Assembly (NCBI GenBank): GCA_023423335.1
Contig: JAFAFU010000071.1
Coordinates: forward strand, 1 to 59,042
DNA: 59,042 nt
From: Bacillota bacterium
GTDB taxonomy: Bacteria > Bacillota > Clostridia > Lachnospirales > Lachnospiraceae
Direction: 5' to 3'
The translations under genes were made by a program, and so were the position numbers. Positions within the stretch are counted from its first letter, which is position 1; each line of letters opens with the position of its first letter. This document shows positions 45,306-53,645 of the stretch, piece after piece. Under the pieces are notes generated by a model that saw only the letters and a program-made list of their open reading frames with translations, was not told where the DNA came from and ran no database searches.

Positions 45306-45434
45306 TTAAACTATTTCCCCGTACCACAGTTTCCCTTTCCTGTAAATCAACAGGCTGCCTTTTAAATCAGTATAAGCCTTGTCCGGCCCGGATATCTCCC
45401 TCAATACCCCGGCAGGGACTGTGCTTCCTGTTTC
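45306..45434 (-). pseudogene. C-terminal remnant of an unrecognised gene
   Basis: Between two stops the minus strand reads 42 residues of protein-like sequence, including DKAYTDLKGSLLIYRKGKLW and ending in a stop at 45306-45308. There is no start codon with a ribosome site. It looks like the tail of a deleted gene, downstream of the LacI-type regulator. The family is not recognised. Confidence 0.4.
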
Positions 45435-45466
45435 TTAGAGGGAAGGCTTCTGTCGTACAATCTCCC

Positions 45467-46477
45467 TTAATTAATCTTACTCACTGAATTACCAAATAGT
45501 ACTTTACCTTCTACCACCACCCTTTCTATAATTGTTGCTTTGGGATTCTCTATCAAAGCAATCAGCTTCTCCGCAGCACTTCTTCCCATAGTCTTAGTAT
45601 CCTGTTGGAGAGTTGTAAGCTTGGGATCCAGTACCTGGGACAATAGGATTCCGTCGTATCCGGCTACCGATATATCTTCCGGCACCCGAAGACCCATTTC
45701 CTTAATCGCATTAATTCCTCCGATACAGGAAAAGTCATCCGGGAAAATAATGCAGGTGGGCCGATCCTTCAGATCCAAAAGTTCTTTTGTCAGCAAGGCT
45801 GTCGTATCCGGGTCATGATAGATTCCGCTTTTTACATATTCATCCGGAACTACAATCCCCAATTCCCCCAGGGTCTTATAAAAACTGCCCACACGGTTCT
45901 GGGTAACAGAGGAATCCGCCCCGTGGATAAAGGCAATTTTTCTGTGCCCCATATTATATATGTAGGATATTAAATCCTTCATACCTTTGATATTATCCGA
46001 GATAATTGCCGACCGGTTATCAAACACATGATCAATTGTGACCACCGGCAGCTCGCCATGAATTAACTCCACCACATCCGGATTGGAGAAATTGATACAG
46101 GCAATTACCACACCATCAACCCCCCGGTATTTACTATGCTCATAATAGGACATCTTCTTCTGGCCCATATGCTTATTGATGAAGGTAATATCATATCCAT
46201 GCCGCTCCGCTTCCACCTTAAAGCTGTCCAATACATTAGCAAAATATTCGTGGGTCAGACCGCTTTGGGCCTCATCGACAAACAGTACTCCCAAATTATA
46301 GGTGCGGTTTGTCTTCAATGCCCTGGCTGAAGAATTTGGGAAGTATCCCATTTCCTTCGCTGCTCTTCTGATATTTTCTTTGGTAGCATCTGCGATATCG
46401 CTGTGGTCATTTAATGCCTTACTCACCGTTGCTATTGAAACACCACATCTTATTGAAATATCTTTAATAGAAACCAC
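45467..46477 (-). CDS. LacI family transcriptional regulator
   Basis: A 336-residue regulator: N-terminal LacI helix-turn-helix (IKDISIRCGVSIATVSKALND, residues 3-23) and a periplasmic-binding-protein-like domain that usually binds a sugar (FPDDFSCIGGINAI near 240). I chose the GTG at 46477 because AAGGAG lies 6 bases upstream; the upstream ATG at 46501 has none. LacI proteins commonly control sugar genes, yet none are near: its neighbours are the two ATPase operons. A 16-bp operator-like repeat lies just upstream of its start and again near the operon 2 promoter. Confidence 0.9.
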   Translation of the reverse strand: MVSIKDISIRCGVSIATVSKALNDHSDIADATKENIRRAAKEMGYFPNSSARALKTNRTYNLGVLFVDEAQSGLTHEYFANVLDSFKVEAERHGYDITFINKHMGQKKMSYYEHSKYRGVDGVVIACINFSNPDVVELIHGELPVVTIDHVFDNRSAIISDNIKGMKDLISYIYNMGHRKIAFIHGADSSVTQNRVGSFYKTLGELGIVVPDEYVKSGIYHDPDTTALLTKELLDLKDRPTCIIFPDDFSCIGGINAIKEMGLRVPEDISVAGYDGILLSQVLDPKLTTLQQDTKTMGRSAAEKLIALIENPKATIIERVVVEGKVLFGNSVSKIN

Positions 46478-46499
46478 GGCAGACTCCTTATGTGTAATC

Positions 46500-46520
46500 A
46501 ACTTAATCGTTTTCTAAGTT
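46500..46520. promoter_or_regulatory. candidate LacI-type operator, copy 1
   Basis: AACTTAATCGTTTTCT (46500-46515) is followed by AAGTT, giving the dyad AACTTA-N9-TAAGTT. It lies 22 bases upstream of the LacI-type start, over or just after its likely -10 (TATAAC on the minus strand), fitting autorepression. Confidence 0.5.
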
Positions 46521-46728
46521 ATATTATGCTACATTTTTACCAATAAAACTCAATGCAATGATTTATTTATTACTATAAATGACGGGAAAAATCCTTCTTT
46601 CTTTCATTTGTCTTAAAAAAAATCTGATTTTTCTTCAATGCTTTATTAAATATGTAACAGTCAACTACCCATATCTTAAACCTTTTCGAGTAATTTTGCA
46701 ACACTTTTTTTATTTTATTCTTTAAAAT

Positions 46729-46744
46729 AACTTAATCGTTTTCT
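46729..46744. promoter_or_regulatory. candidate LacI-type operator, copy 2
   Basis: An exact second copy of AACTTAATCGTTTTCT, 229 bases from the first. It lies 73 bases upstream of the -35 of ATPase operon 2. The dyad is less perfect here (TGAATT on the right). Confidence 0.5.
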
Positions 46745-46817
46745 GAATTTTGCATAAATATAGCGTTCCTACCCTGCCGCCTTGAAGACCGGTATACAAA
46801 AACAACACAACAAAAAT

Positions 46818-46846
46818 TTGTAAATCACATTATTTTTAGTTATAAT
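46818..46846 (+). promoter_or_regulatory. promoter of ATPase operon 2
   Basis: TTGTAA (46818-46823), a 17-base spacer and TATAAT (46841-46846), 69 bases upstream of the first ATG of operon 2. Confidence 0.65.
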
Positions 46847-46914
46847 GTCTATAGTAATTTTTGTGAAAAGGTATAAGATGAGTAAATGATTTGATATTCA
46901 TTAAGGAGGATCCG

Positions 46915-47226
46915 ATGGAGAAAACGATTAACAAGATATTTGAAATAGAAGAAAAGGCAAAGATAATCATTGAACGGGCTAACCAGGAAAAACTTCGGAT
47001 GCACGACGAATTCGAAGAAACTCTCGCGAAAATGGAAAAGGAAATCAGCAATAAAAATGCGGCGAAGGTAAGCGAATTTAAGTCAGGGATTGAGAAAGAA
47101 CTGGAGAATGAAAAAAAGCAATTAATAAAAAAGAGCGAAAAACAGCTTGCGGATATGGATGAACAATATCAGAAAAATCGTGAAGAACTCATTAACCGGA
47201 TTTTTGACAGCATCCTCCGGTCTTAG
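46915..47226 (+). CDS. V/A-type ATPase peripheral-stalk subunit G/H-like (operon 2)
   Basis: A 103-residue charged single coiled coil (EIEEKAKIIIERANQEKLRM, then long Glu/Lys runs) of the length and place expected for the G/H peripheral-stalk subunit. It shows little similarity to atpH of operon 1. ATG at 46915, with AAGGAGG 5-6 bases upstream. First gene of operon 2. Confidence 0.75.
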   Translation: MEKTINKIFEIEEKAKIIIERANQEKLRMHDEFEETLAKMEKEISNKNAAKVSEFKSGIEKELENEKKQLIKKSEKQLADMDEQYQKNREELINRIFDSILRS

Positions 47227-47245
47227 CTTATCTGGTGGAAAGTGT

Positions 47246-47269
47246 GCCTGCGGTCCAAAGCTTGCAGGC
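47246..47269 (+). promoter_or_regulatory. hairpin in gap before atpC of operon 2
   Basis: GCCTGC and GCAGGC enclose a 12-base loop between subunits G and C; GGAGG (47284-47288) follows 14 bases later. A looser member of the hairpin-GGAGG layout. Confidence 0.35.
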
Positions 47270-47294
47270 CTGATGAAAGGCATGGAGGATTTAT

Positions 47295-48326
47295 ATGAAC
47301 AGTATGCTCTCCTACAGCGGCATAAACACAAAAATAAGAGCTATGAGCTCTAAGCTGATCAGCCGGGAGGATTACCAAAAGATTGCAAATCTGGATACGA
47401 TGGCAGATTTTATAGCTTTTTTAAAGAACCATCCCGGATATCGTGATATCTTCCGAAAATATGATGAACATTCCATGCATCGGTTTGATGCGGAACGCAT
47501 CTTTATCTATGGATTTTACAGCGATTACACCAGGATATACCGGTTTGCCAACCAGGCACAGCGAAACGACCTGGAGCTGATCTTCCTTCGGCATGAGGTA
47601 ACCATTCTTAAGAACTGTATCCATCATATATATAATGAAGAATTCACTCTGGATTTATCCTTATTCCAGGAATTTTTTGACCGGCATTCAAAGTTTAATA
47701 TAACCGCCCTGGCCTCCTCCCGGAACATGGAGGAATTCATCCGGCAGCTTAAGGATACGGAGTTCTACCCATTATTTATGAAATTGCAGAATTCCTCGGT
47801 AACCAACCCCTTTGATTATGAGATGCAGCTGGATATCTACTATTTTAAAAGAATGTGGAAAATAAGAGGCAAGCTTGTAAGCGGTAATACATTGAAAGCA
47901 GTGACAAACCGGCTGGGAACAGAGATTGATATGCTTAATATCATGTGGATCTACCGTTCCAAGGTGATGTATGATATCAACTCGGCAGATCTTTTATCTT
48001 ATATCATTCCGGTAACCTATAAACTGAGCCGGGAACAGCTGATGAAGCTCGTTAAGGCTGCCACCCTGGAGGAGTATACCGCAGTTTTAAAAACCACCCA
48101 TTACAAAGATGTCCTCCCGTCCCTGGCAGACGGAACAATTGAACGTGCCTATCAAAGTATCCTGAATAAATTGTACAAGGAGAATAAGTCAAAATATCCG
48201 GCATCCATGAGCTCGGTGAATTATTATCTGTACCGGAAGGAGTCTGAAATTGCCCGTTTAATCACGGCCCTGGAAAGCATCCGGTATGGACTGGAACCGA
48301 AAGAGAAGCTGAAATATATATTATAG
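47295..48326 (+). CDS. V/A-type ATPase subunit C, AC39/V0d type (operon 2)
   Basis: A 343-residue helical protein of the AC39 family (KIRAMSSKLISREDYQKI near the start, and the YYLYRKESEIARLITALESI pattern at the C-terminus). It links the central stalk to the ring. GGAGG lies 6 bases before the ATG. Placed second, while in operon 1 it is fifth. Confidence 0.9.
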   Translation: MNSMLSYSGINTKIRAMSSKLISREDYQKIANLDTMADFIAFLKNHPGYRDIFRKYDEHSMHRFDAERIFIYGFYSDYTRIYRFANQAQRNDLELIFLRHEVTILKNCIHHIYNEEFTLDLSLFQEFFDRHSKFNITALASSRNMEEFIRQLKDTEFYPLFMKLQNSSVTNPFDYEMQLDIYYFKRMWKIRGKLVSGNTLKAVTNRLGTEIDMLNIMWIYRSKVMYDINSADLLSYIIPVTYKLSREQLMKLVKAATLEEYTAVLKTTHYKDVLPSLADGTIERAYQSILNKLYKENKSKYPASMSSVNYYLYRKESEIARLITALESIRYGLEPKEKLKYIL

Positions 48327-48347
48327 TATCGAACGGAGGTGTGAATT

Positions 48348-50249
48348 TTGATCGAAAAAATGAAGTTTTTAAGTATTACGGGTCCTAAGAGAGATTTTGA
48401 CCGTGTCGTCAGAGTTTACTTAAGTAAATATAATATCCATCTTGAGAATGCCTTATCTGAATTAAGCTCCGTACATGACTTAAAACCATTCGTTGAGATA
48501 AATCCCTACAAGGATTTACTCAGCAAATCGGATGAGCTGATCAAAAAGCTGGATAAAAAGCAGGATAATCCTGCAGCCTACATGACCCCTGAAAAAGCTT
48601 CCGAGGTGATTTCCTCCGCTTTTACGATGCTGGAGGACCTGAATGCAAGGAAAAAGAATCTGAAGGAGCAGAAGACCCGTTACACGGATCTGATCCATCA
48701 GATCGAGCCCTTCCGTAACCTGGATTATGATATTCACAGGATCATGGAATTGAAATTTATCAATTTCCGCTTTGGAAAGATCTCTCATGAGCATTATAAT
48801 AAGTTTTCAAGATATGTATATGAGAATCTGAATTCTGTTTTCTTTGAATGTGACAGTGACCGTGATTATGTATGGGGTATTTATTTCGTGCCTGCTTCAT
48901 ATTCCGTCAAGATCGATGCTATTTATGCGTCTCTGCATTTTGAACGGCTCTTCCTTCCGGATGAATACAAGGGAACACCGGAGGAAGCCTACCGGAGCTT
49001 CCTGTCCAGACGGAACGAGATCAATGTCCAATTGACGGAAGTCTCAAACCAGATTAAGGAACGCCTGAACCATATCGCCGGGGAATTGCTGGATGCCCAT
49101 AACTCTCTCACCATCTACAATAAGAATTATGACGTCCGTAAGCTTGCTGCCTGCACGAAGGAAAAGGGTAAGGATGAGGTTTTCTATATCCTGTGCGGAT
49201 GGATTTCCGAAAAGGATGTAAAGAGCTTTACAGCTGAGATTGAGAAAGATCCCGAGGTCTTCTGTATTCTGGAGGACGGCCAGGAAAGCCTTTCGACAAA
49301 ACCGCCGACAAAGCTTAGAAACCCAAAGCTGTTCAAACCCTTTGAGATGTTCGTCAAGATGTATGGTTTCCCTGCTTACAATGAAATAGACCCCACTTCC
49401 TTTGTGGCAATTACTTATTCCCTGATTTTTGGTATTATGTTCGGCGATGCCGGCCAGGGCCTCTGCATCGCCTTGGGCGGATTTCTCCTATATAGGATAA
49501 AGAAAATGAACATTGCGGCGATTATCTCTCTTGCCGGAGTATTTTCTACCATATTCGGTTTCTTATATGGCAGCATCTTTGGCTTTGAGAATTGGCTGAA
49601 ACCAATCTGGTTATCTCCGATGCATAATGTTATGACCGTACTGTTAACCTCTGTCGGATTTGGTGTGGCGCTGATTCTGATTGCTATGATAATCAATATT
49701 ATCAACGGAATAAAGGAAAAGAAAACGGCCAAGGTACTGTTTGATACGAACGGTGTATCCGGCCTGGTCTTTTATGGCGCTGCAATCGCCAGTGTTTTGC
49801 TGGTGGCAACCGGGCATGAGCTTCCCGCAACGATCATAATGGTTATCTTCTTTGGAATACCGTTGCTGCTGATCTTCTTTCGCGAACCGCTGAGCCACCT
49901 GCTTGAGAAGAAAAAGCATATATTCCCCGAGCATAAGGGAATGTTTATCGTCGAGTCATTGTTTGAATTATTTGAGATATTACTCAGTTATATTACCAAT
50001 ACCATCTCCTTCCTTCGTGTCGGAGCCTTTGCGTTAAGTCATGCTGCCATGATGGGAGTTGTGATGCTGTTAGCCGGTGCCGAACAGGGCAATCCGAATA
50101 TTCTGATATTAGTAATCGGAAATGCATTTGTTGCCGCTATGGAGGGCCTGATTGTCGGCATCCAGGTATTGAGGCTGGAGTATTATGAGATGTTCAGCCG
50201 TTTCTACAAAGGAACAGGTAAAGAATTTAAACCCTATAAAAATAATTAG
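48348..50249 (+). CDS. V/A-type ATPase subunit I (operon 2)
   Basis: A 633-residue stator: cytoplasmic half (about 1-320) with coiled segments, then seven to eight helices. The channel Arg is in NTISFLRVGAFALSHAAMM, a motif typical of the H+-type A/V-ATPase a-subunits and different from the SYSRLLALG form of operon 1. GGAGG precedes a TTG start (spacer GTGAATT). It partners the K subunit encoded 163 bases downstream. Confidence 0.94.
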   Translation: MIEKMKFLSITGPKRDFDRVVRVYLSKYNIHLENALSELSSVHDLKPFVEINPYKDLLSKSDELIKKLDKKQDNPAAYMTPEKASEVISSAFTMLEDLNARKKNLKEQKTRYTDLIHQIEPFRNLDYDIHRIMELKFINFRFGKISHEHYNKFSRYVYENLNSVFFECDSDRDYVWGIYFVPASYSVKIDAIYASLHFERLFLPDEYKGTPEEAYRSFLSRRNEINVQLTEVSNQIKERLNHIAGELLDAHNSLTIYNKNYDVRKLAACTKEKGKDEVFYILCGWISEKDVKSFTAEIEKDPEVFCILEDGQESLSTKPPTKLRNPKLFKPFEMFVKMYGFPAYNEIDPTSFVAITYSLIFGIMFGDAGQGLCIALGGFLLYRIKKMNIAAIISLAGVFSTIFGFLYGSIFGFENWLKPIWLSPMHNVMTVLLTSVGFGVALILIAMIINIINGIKEKKTAKVLFDTNGVSGLVFYGAAIASVLLVATGHELPATIIMVIFFGIPLLLIFFREPLSHLLEKKKHIFPEHKGMFIVESLFELFEILLSYITNTISFLRVGAFALSHAAMMGVVMLLAGAEQGNPNILILVIGNAFVAAMEGLIVGIQVLRLEYYEMFSRFYKGTGKEFKPYKNN

Positions 50250-50379
50250 TGACTGTTCAGTCACAGCGGTTCTTACGAATTGGTGCACACAAATCTCACA
50301 TAAAATGTGAGATTTGGCGCTGAAATTCTCAGGTTTTGCTATGCAAAACACCTCGCGGTGTTGGCGACTGAATAGTTAC
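50249..50379. repeat. composite palindromic element between atpI and atpK of operon 2
   Basis: Outer arms GTGACTGTTCAGTCAC (50249-50264) and GCGACTGAATAGTTAC (50364-50379) pair with 13 of 16 matches. Inside are CAAATCTCACAT/ATGTGAGATTTG (50290-50316, 12-bp perfect stem) and overlapping hairpins around 50331-50362. The left arm begins at the last base of the atpI stop codon. It has the build of a miniature, non-coding mobile element, but there is only one copy in this window. Confidence 0.65.
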
Positions 50380-50412
50380 AATAATAAACCAAATTAAGGA
50401 GGCTTTTCATCT

Positions 50413-50844
50413 ATGAAAACGCAGATTGTTATCGTTATCGCATTATTACTAAGTATCGTTATCCCTTTCGGTTCCTTTCTGATCTCCAGAAAAAGATCCA
50501 GAGGCACCTTAAAGGCGGCTCTGGGCTGCAATGCCTTCTTCTTCTTTGCAACCTTAATCCTGGCGGATATCCTGTTGTTCTCCGGTAAGGTTTCTGCCGC
50601 TGAGGCCGGTGCTGCTGTCGCTGAAGCTGCCGGTGCCGCAGACGGCTGGAGATACATCGCCGCCGCATTGTCCACCGGTTTGTCCTGTATCGGCGGCGGT
50701 ATCGCGGTAGCTTCCGCTGCTTCTGCCGCTCTGGGCGCTATGAGTGAGGACTCTTCCATTATGGGTAAGGCACTGATCTTTGTTGCTCTTGCAGAAGGAA
50801 TTGCTCTGTACGGGCTGATTGTATCCTTTACAATTCTCGGTTAA
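50413..50844 (+). CDS. V/A-type ATPase rotor subunit K, probably H+ type (operon 2)
   Basis: A 143-residue protein with four helices, but only the last two (about 79-104 and 117-140) look like a c-subunit hairpin; the carboxylate is Glu128 in LAEGIALYGL. The first two helices lack c-ring features, and a flexible Ala/Glu-rich stretch (60-77) follows. No Gln is at the usual Na+ place, and Glu128 is followed by Gly, not Ser/Thr/Tyr, so H+ coupling is predicted. AAGGAGG precedes the ATG. It differs strongly from K of operon 1. Confidence 0.9.
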   Translation: MKTQIVIVIALLLSIVIPFGSFLISRKRSRGTLKAALGCNAFFFFATLILADILLFSGKVSAAEAGAAVAEAAGAADGWRYIAAALSTGLSCIGGGIAVASAASAALGAMSEDSSIMGKALIFVALAEGIALYGLIVSFTILG

Positions 50845-50859
50845 TCAGGAGGCAGGTTT

Positions 50860-51168
50860 ATGCGCATGTTTTTGATCAGTGATAATGTAGACACATATAC
50901 GGGCATGCGGCTGGCCGGAGTGGATGGTGTTGTCATCCACTCAAACAAGCATTTGAAGGAACAGCTGGATAAGGCGGTTGCCGATAAAACCATTGGTATT
51001 CTAATGATTACCGAAAAATTAAGCAGTCAGTATCCGGATATTATCGACGATATCAAGCTGAACCGTAGACTTCCCTTGATCGTTGAAATACCCGACCGCC
51101 ATGGTACCGGCCGGAAGCCGGATTTCATCACATCCTATGTGAATGAAGCGATAGGTTTGAAATTGTAA
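50860..51168 (+). CDS. V/A-type ATPase subunit F (operon 2)
   Basis: A 102-residue Rossmann-like central-stalk subunit (MFLISDNVDTYTGMRLAGVDG; C-terminal LPLIVEIPDRHGTG). It pairs with D. AGGAGG precedes the ATG, 15 bases after the K stop. Confidence 0.9.
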   Translation: MRMFLISDNVDTYTGMRLAGVDGVVIHSNKHLKEQLDKAVADKTIGILMITEKLSSQYPDIIDDIKLNRRLPLIVEIPDRHGTGRKPDFITSYVNEAIGLKL

Positions 51169-51206
51169 GCTGCTTAAAAAGCGAATTTAAGCTGTCTGAC
51201 GGCAAA

Positions 51207-51227
51207 ATGCCTGAAAAACACAGGCAT
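51207..51227 (+). promoter_or_regulatory. hairpin directly upstream of Shine-Dalgarno of atpE (operon 2)
   Basis: ATGCCTG-AAAAACA-CAGGCAT is a perfect 7-bp stem and is immediately followed by AAGGAGG (51228-51234). Confidence 0.55.
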
Positions 51228-51239
51228 AAGGAGGTTATT

Positions 51240-51806
51240 ATGACCCTGAACGAGAAATTAGATAATTTTTATACGTCGGTAATTGACAATGCCACAGCGC
51301 AAAGCATCGATATCATCGAAGAATATAGCAAGGCGCTGCAGAAAATTAAGGATGAGCGGTATGAGGCTGCCATTAAGAGATCCAGGAACAATTACCGGCT
51401 GGAAACCGAGAATATTATCCGTGAGAAAAACCGTAAGCTCTCCAACGAAGCCCTGGATATCCGGCGCAGAGTGCTGGAACGCACGGCCGAGATCACCGAT
51501 CTGATTTATCAGGAGGTTGAAAAAAAGCTGAGGGTATTCATGAAGACTGATGCTTACCTGAATTATCTTGCGGGTAAGATCAGGGAAGCCATGGATTTTG
51601 CCCGTGGGGACGAGATTACTATTTATATCAATCCCTCCGACGAAGCCCTTATTCCTGTTCTGGAAGAAAGAACCGGCATTTCATTAAACTTAAGCAACCG
51701 TGATTTCTTCGGAGGAATCCGTGCGGTAATTCCTTCCAGGACAATACTGATCGATCATTCCTTCCTGACGAAGCTGTCCGAATCAAAAAGCACCTTTAAA
51801 TTATAG
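51240..51806 (+). CDS. V/A-type ATPase subunit E (operon 2)
   Basis: A 188-residue peripheral-stalk subunit: N-terminal coiled coil (about 1-100) and a small globular end (GGIRAVIPSRTILIDHSF, the conserved E-subunit C-terminal pattern). I chose the ATG at 51240 because AAGGAGG is 5 bases upstream; the ATG at 51207 lies inside the leader hairpin. Confidence 0.9.
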   Translation: MTLNEKLDNFYTSVIDNATAQSIDIIEEYSKALQKIKDERYEAAIKRSRNNYRLETENIIREKNRKLSNEALDIRRRVLERTAEITDLIYQEVEKKLRVFMKTDAYLNYLAGKIREAMDFARGDEITIYINPSDEALIPVLEERTGISLNLSNRDFFGGIRAVIPSRTILIDHSFLTKLSESKSTFKL

Positions 51807-51833
51807 GACTTTAACAGAAAGTGAGATTTCACC

Positions 51834-53603
51834 ATGATGAATTTTACTGGTAATATATATGGAATTAATGGCCCTGTCGTATATGTAACAGGAAATCAGG
51901 GCTTTAAGATGGGTGAAATGGTTCTGGTCGGTCCCGATAAGCTGGTAGGTGAAGTCATCGGTCTGACCAAGGACAAAGCCACCGTCCAGGTGTATGAGGA
52001 GACCACCGGATTGCGTCCGGGAGATGAAGTGGCTTCCACCGGCGCTGCTATCTCCGTTACTCTTGCCCCGGGTATTATCGGCAATATATTCGATGGCATC
52101 GAACGGCCTCTGAAGGAGATCTCAAGGCAATCCGGCGCCTTTATATCCAGGGGTGTCAGTGTGGAGGCTCTGAACACAGAAAAGCTATGGGATGTTACGA
52201 TCACCGTTAAGCCCGGTGATGCGATCTACGGCGGTACAATCATTGCCGAAGTCCCTGAAACTACTGCAATTATCCATAAATCCATGATTCCTCCGAGCAT
52301 ATGCGGAGTTGTTGTAAAGACTGCCCCGAACGGTAAGTATACCATCAAGGATCCCATCGTGACCATCCGGGATAAATCCGGTAAAGAGATGGAGCTGTCC
52401 TTAACCCAGCATTGGCCGATCCGGATACCCAGACCAGTGGGAAAGCGTTACACCTCCGACCGGCCCTTAATTACCGGCCAAAGAATTATCGATACCCTGT
52501 TCCCAATTGCGAAAGGCGGCACTGCCGCTATTCCCGGCGGCTTCGGGACGGGTAAAACCATGACGCAGCACCAGCTGGCAAAATGGTCGGATGCCGATAT
52601 CATTGTATATATCGGCTGCGGTGAGCGCGGCAATGAGATGACGGAGGTTCTGGAGGATTTTGAAAAGCTCGTGGACCCGAAAACGGGGAATCCCCTCTTA
52701 GCCCGCACGACCCTGATTGCAAATACCTCCAATATGCCCGTAGCTGCCCGTGAGGCCAGTATATACACCGGCATTACCCTTGCAGAATATTACCGTGACA
52801 TGGGCTACCATGTGGCTATCATGGCTGACTCCACTTCCCGCTGGGCCGAGGCTCTCAGGGAATTATCCGGACGTCTGGAGGAAATGCCTGCCGAGGAGGG
52901 CTTCCCCGCCTATCTGGCTTCCAGACTCTCCGCTTTCTATGAACGGGCCGGCTTTATGCAGAATTTAAACGGAACCGAAGGAAGCGTATCCATAATCGGA
53001 GCCGTTTCCCCCCAGGGCGGCGACTTCTCGGAGCCGGTTACCCAGAATACCAAGCGCTTTGTCCGCTGCTTCTGGGCCTTGGATAAATCCCTGGCCTATG
53101 CAAGACATTTCCCGGCAATCCATTGGCTGACCAGCTACAGTGAATACTTAAATGATCTCTCCCCCTGGTATATCGCCAATGTGGGTGAGGATTTTGTGGA
53201 CTGCCGTAACCAGCTTCTTAATCTTCTGACGCAGGAGAGCCGGTTGAACGAGATCGTTAAGCTGATCGGCAGTGATGTGCTTCCCGACGACCAGAAGCTG
53301 GTATTGGAGATATCCAGGGTTATCCGGCTGGGCTTTGTCCAGCAGAATGCTTACCACCCTTCCGATACCTATGTACCGATGGAAAAGCAGCTTAAAATGA
53401 TGCAGACCATTCTTTATCTGTATTCAAAAGCCAAACAGTTGATTGGTATGAATATGCCTATGTCTCTCCTCAGGGAAGAAGACATCTTCGAAAAGGTCAT
53501 ATCGATCAAATATGATGTTGCGAACGATGAATTAAAGAAATTCAATGATTATAAATTGATGATTGATTCCTTCTACAATCGTATCATGGATAAAAATGCG
53601 TAA
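51834..53603 (+). CDS. V/A-type ATPase catalytic subunit A (operon 2)
   Basis: A 589-residue catalytic subunit with P-loop GGFGTGKTMTQHQLAKWSDAD near residue 235 and GCGERGNEM after it, plus the A-subunit insert. GTGAG precedes the first ATG; the second ATG (51837) is equally possible. It differs from A of operon 1 across its whole length, so the operons are not a recent duplication. Confidence 0.95.
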   Translation: MMNFTGNIYGINGPVVYVTGNQGFKMGEMVLVGPDKLVGEVIGLTKDKATVQVYEETTGLRPGDEVASTGAAISVTLAPGIIGNIFDGIERPLKEISRQSGAFISRGVSVEALNTEKLWDVTITVKPGDAIYGGTIIAEVPETTAIIHKSMIPPSICGVVVKTAPNGKYTIKDPIVTIRDKSGKEMELSLTQHWPIRIPRPVGKRYTSDRPLITGQRIIDTLFPIAKGGTAAIPGGFGTGKTMTQHQLAKWSDADIIVYIGCGERGNEMTEVLEDFEKLVDPKTGNPLLARTTLIANTSNMPVAAREASIYTGITLAEYYRDMGYHVAIMADSTSRWAEALRELSGRLEEMPAEEGFPAYLASRLSAFYERAGFMQNLNGTEGSVSIIGAVSPQGGDFSEPVTQNTKRFVRCFWALDKSLAYARHFPAIHWLTSYSEYLNDLSPWYIANVGEDFVDCRNQLLNLLTQESRLNEIVKLIGSDVLPDDQKLVLEISRVIRLGFVQQNAYHPSDTYVPMEKQLKMMQTILYLYSKAKQLIGMNMPMSLLREEDIFEKVISIKYDVANDELKKFNDYKLMIDSFYNRIMDKNA

Positions 53604-53613
53604 TTAGTATCAG

Positions 53614-53629
53614 GCTGCTTTACCGCAGC
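53614..53629 (+). promoter_or_regulatory. hairpin just upstream of Shine-Dalgarno of atpB (operon 2)
   Basis: GCTGC-TTTACC-GCAGC, 4 bases before GGGAG. Same layout as the other hairpin leaders. Confidence 0.45.
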
Positions 53630-53645
53630 GGAAGGGAGTACCGAA

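Larger units (their letters stand above)
44951..45466. other. intergenic region between ATPase operon 1 and lacI-type gene
   Basis: 516 bases. It holds the operon 1 promoter (44997-45025), an AT-rich stretch, a symmetric terminator (45243-45275) and a 42-residue gene remnant on the minus strand (45306-45434). Confidence 0.7.
46502..46914. other. divergent regulatory region of lacI-type gene and ATPase operon 2
   Basis: 413 AT-rich bases without a gene. It holds the two 16-bp operator-like repeats and the operon 2 promoter. I see no riboswitch-like or small-RNA signal. Confidence 0.65.
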
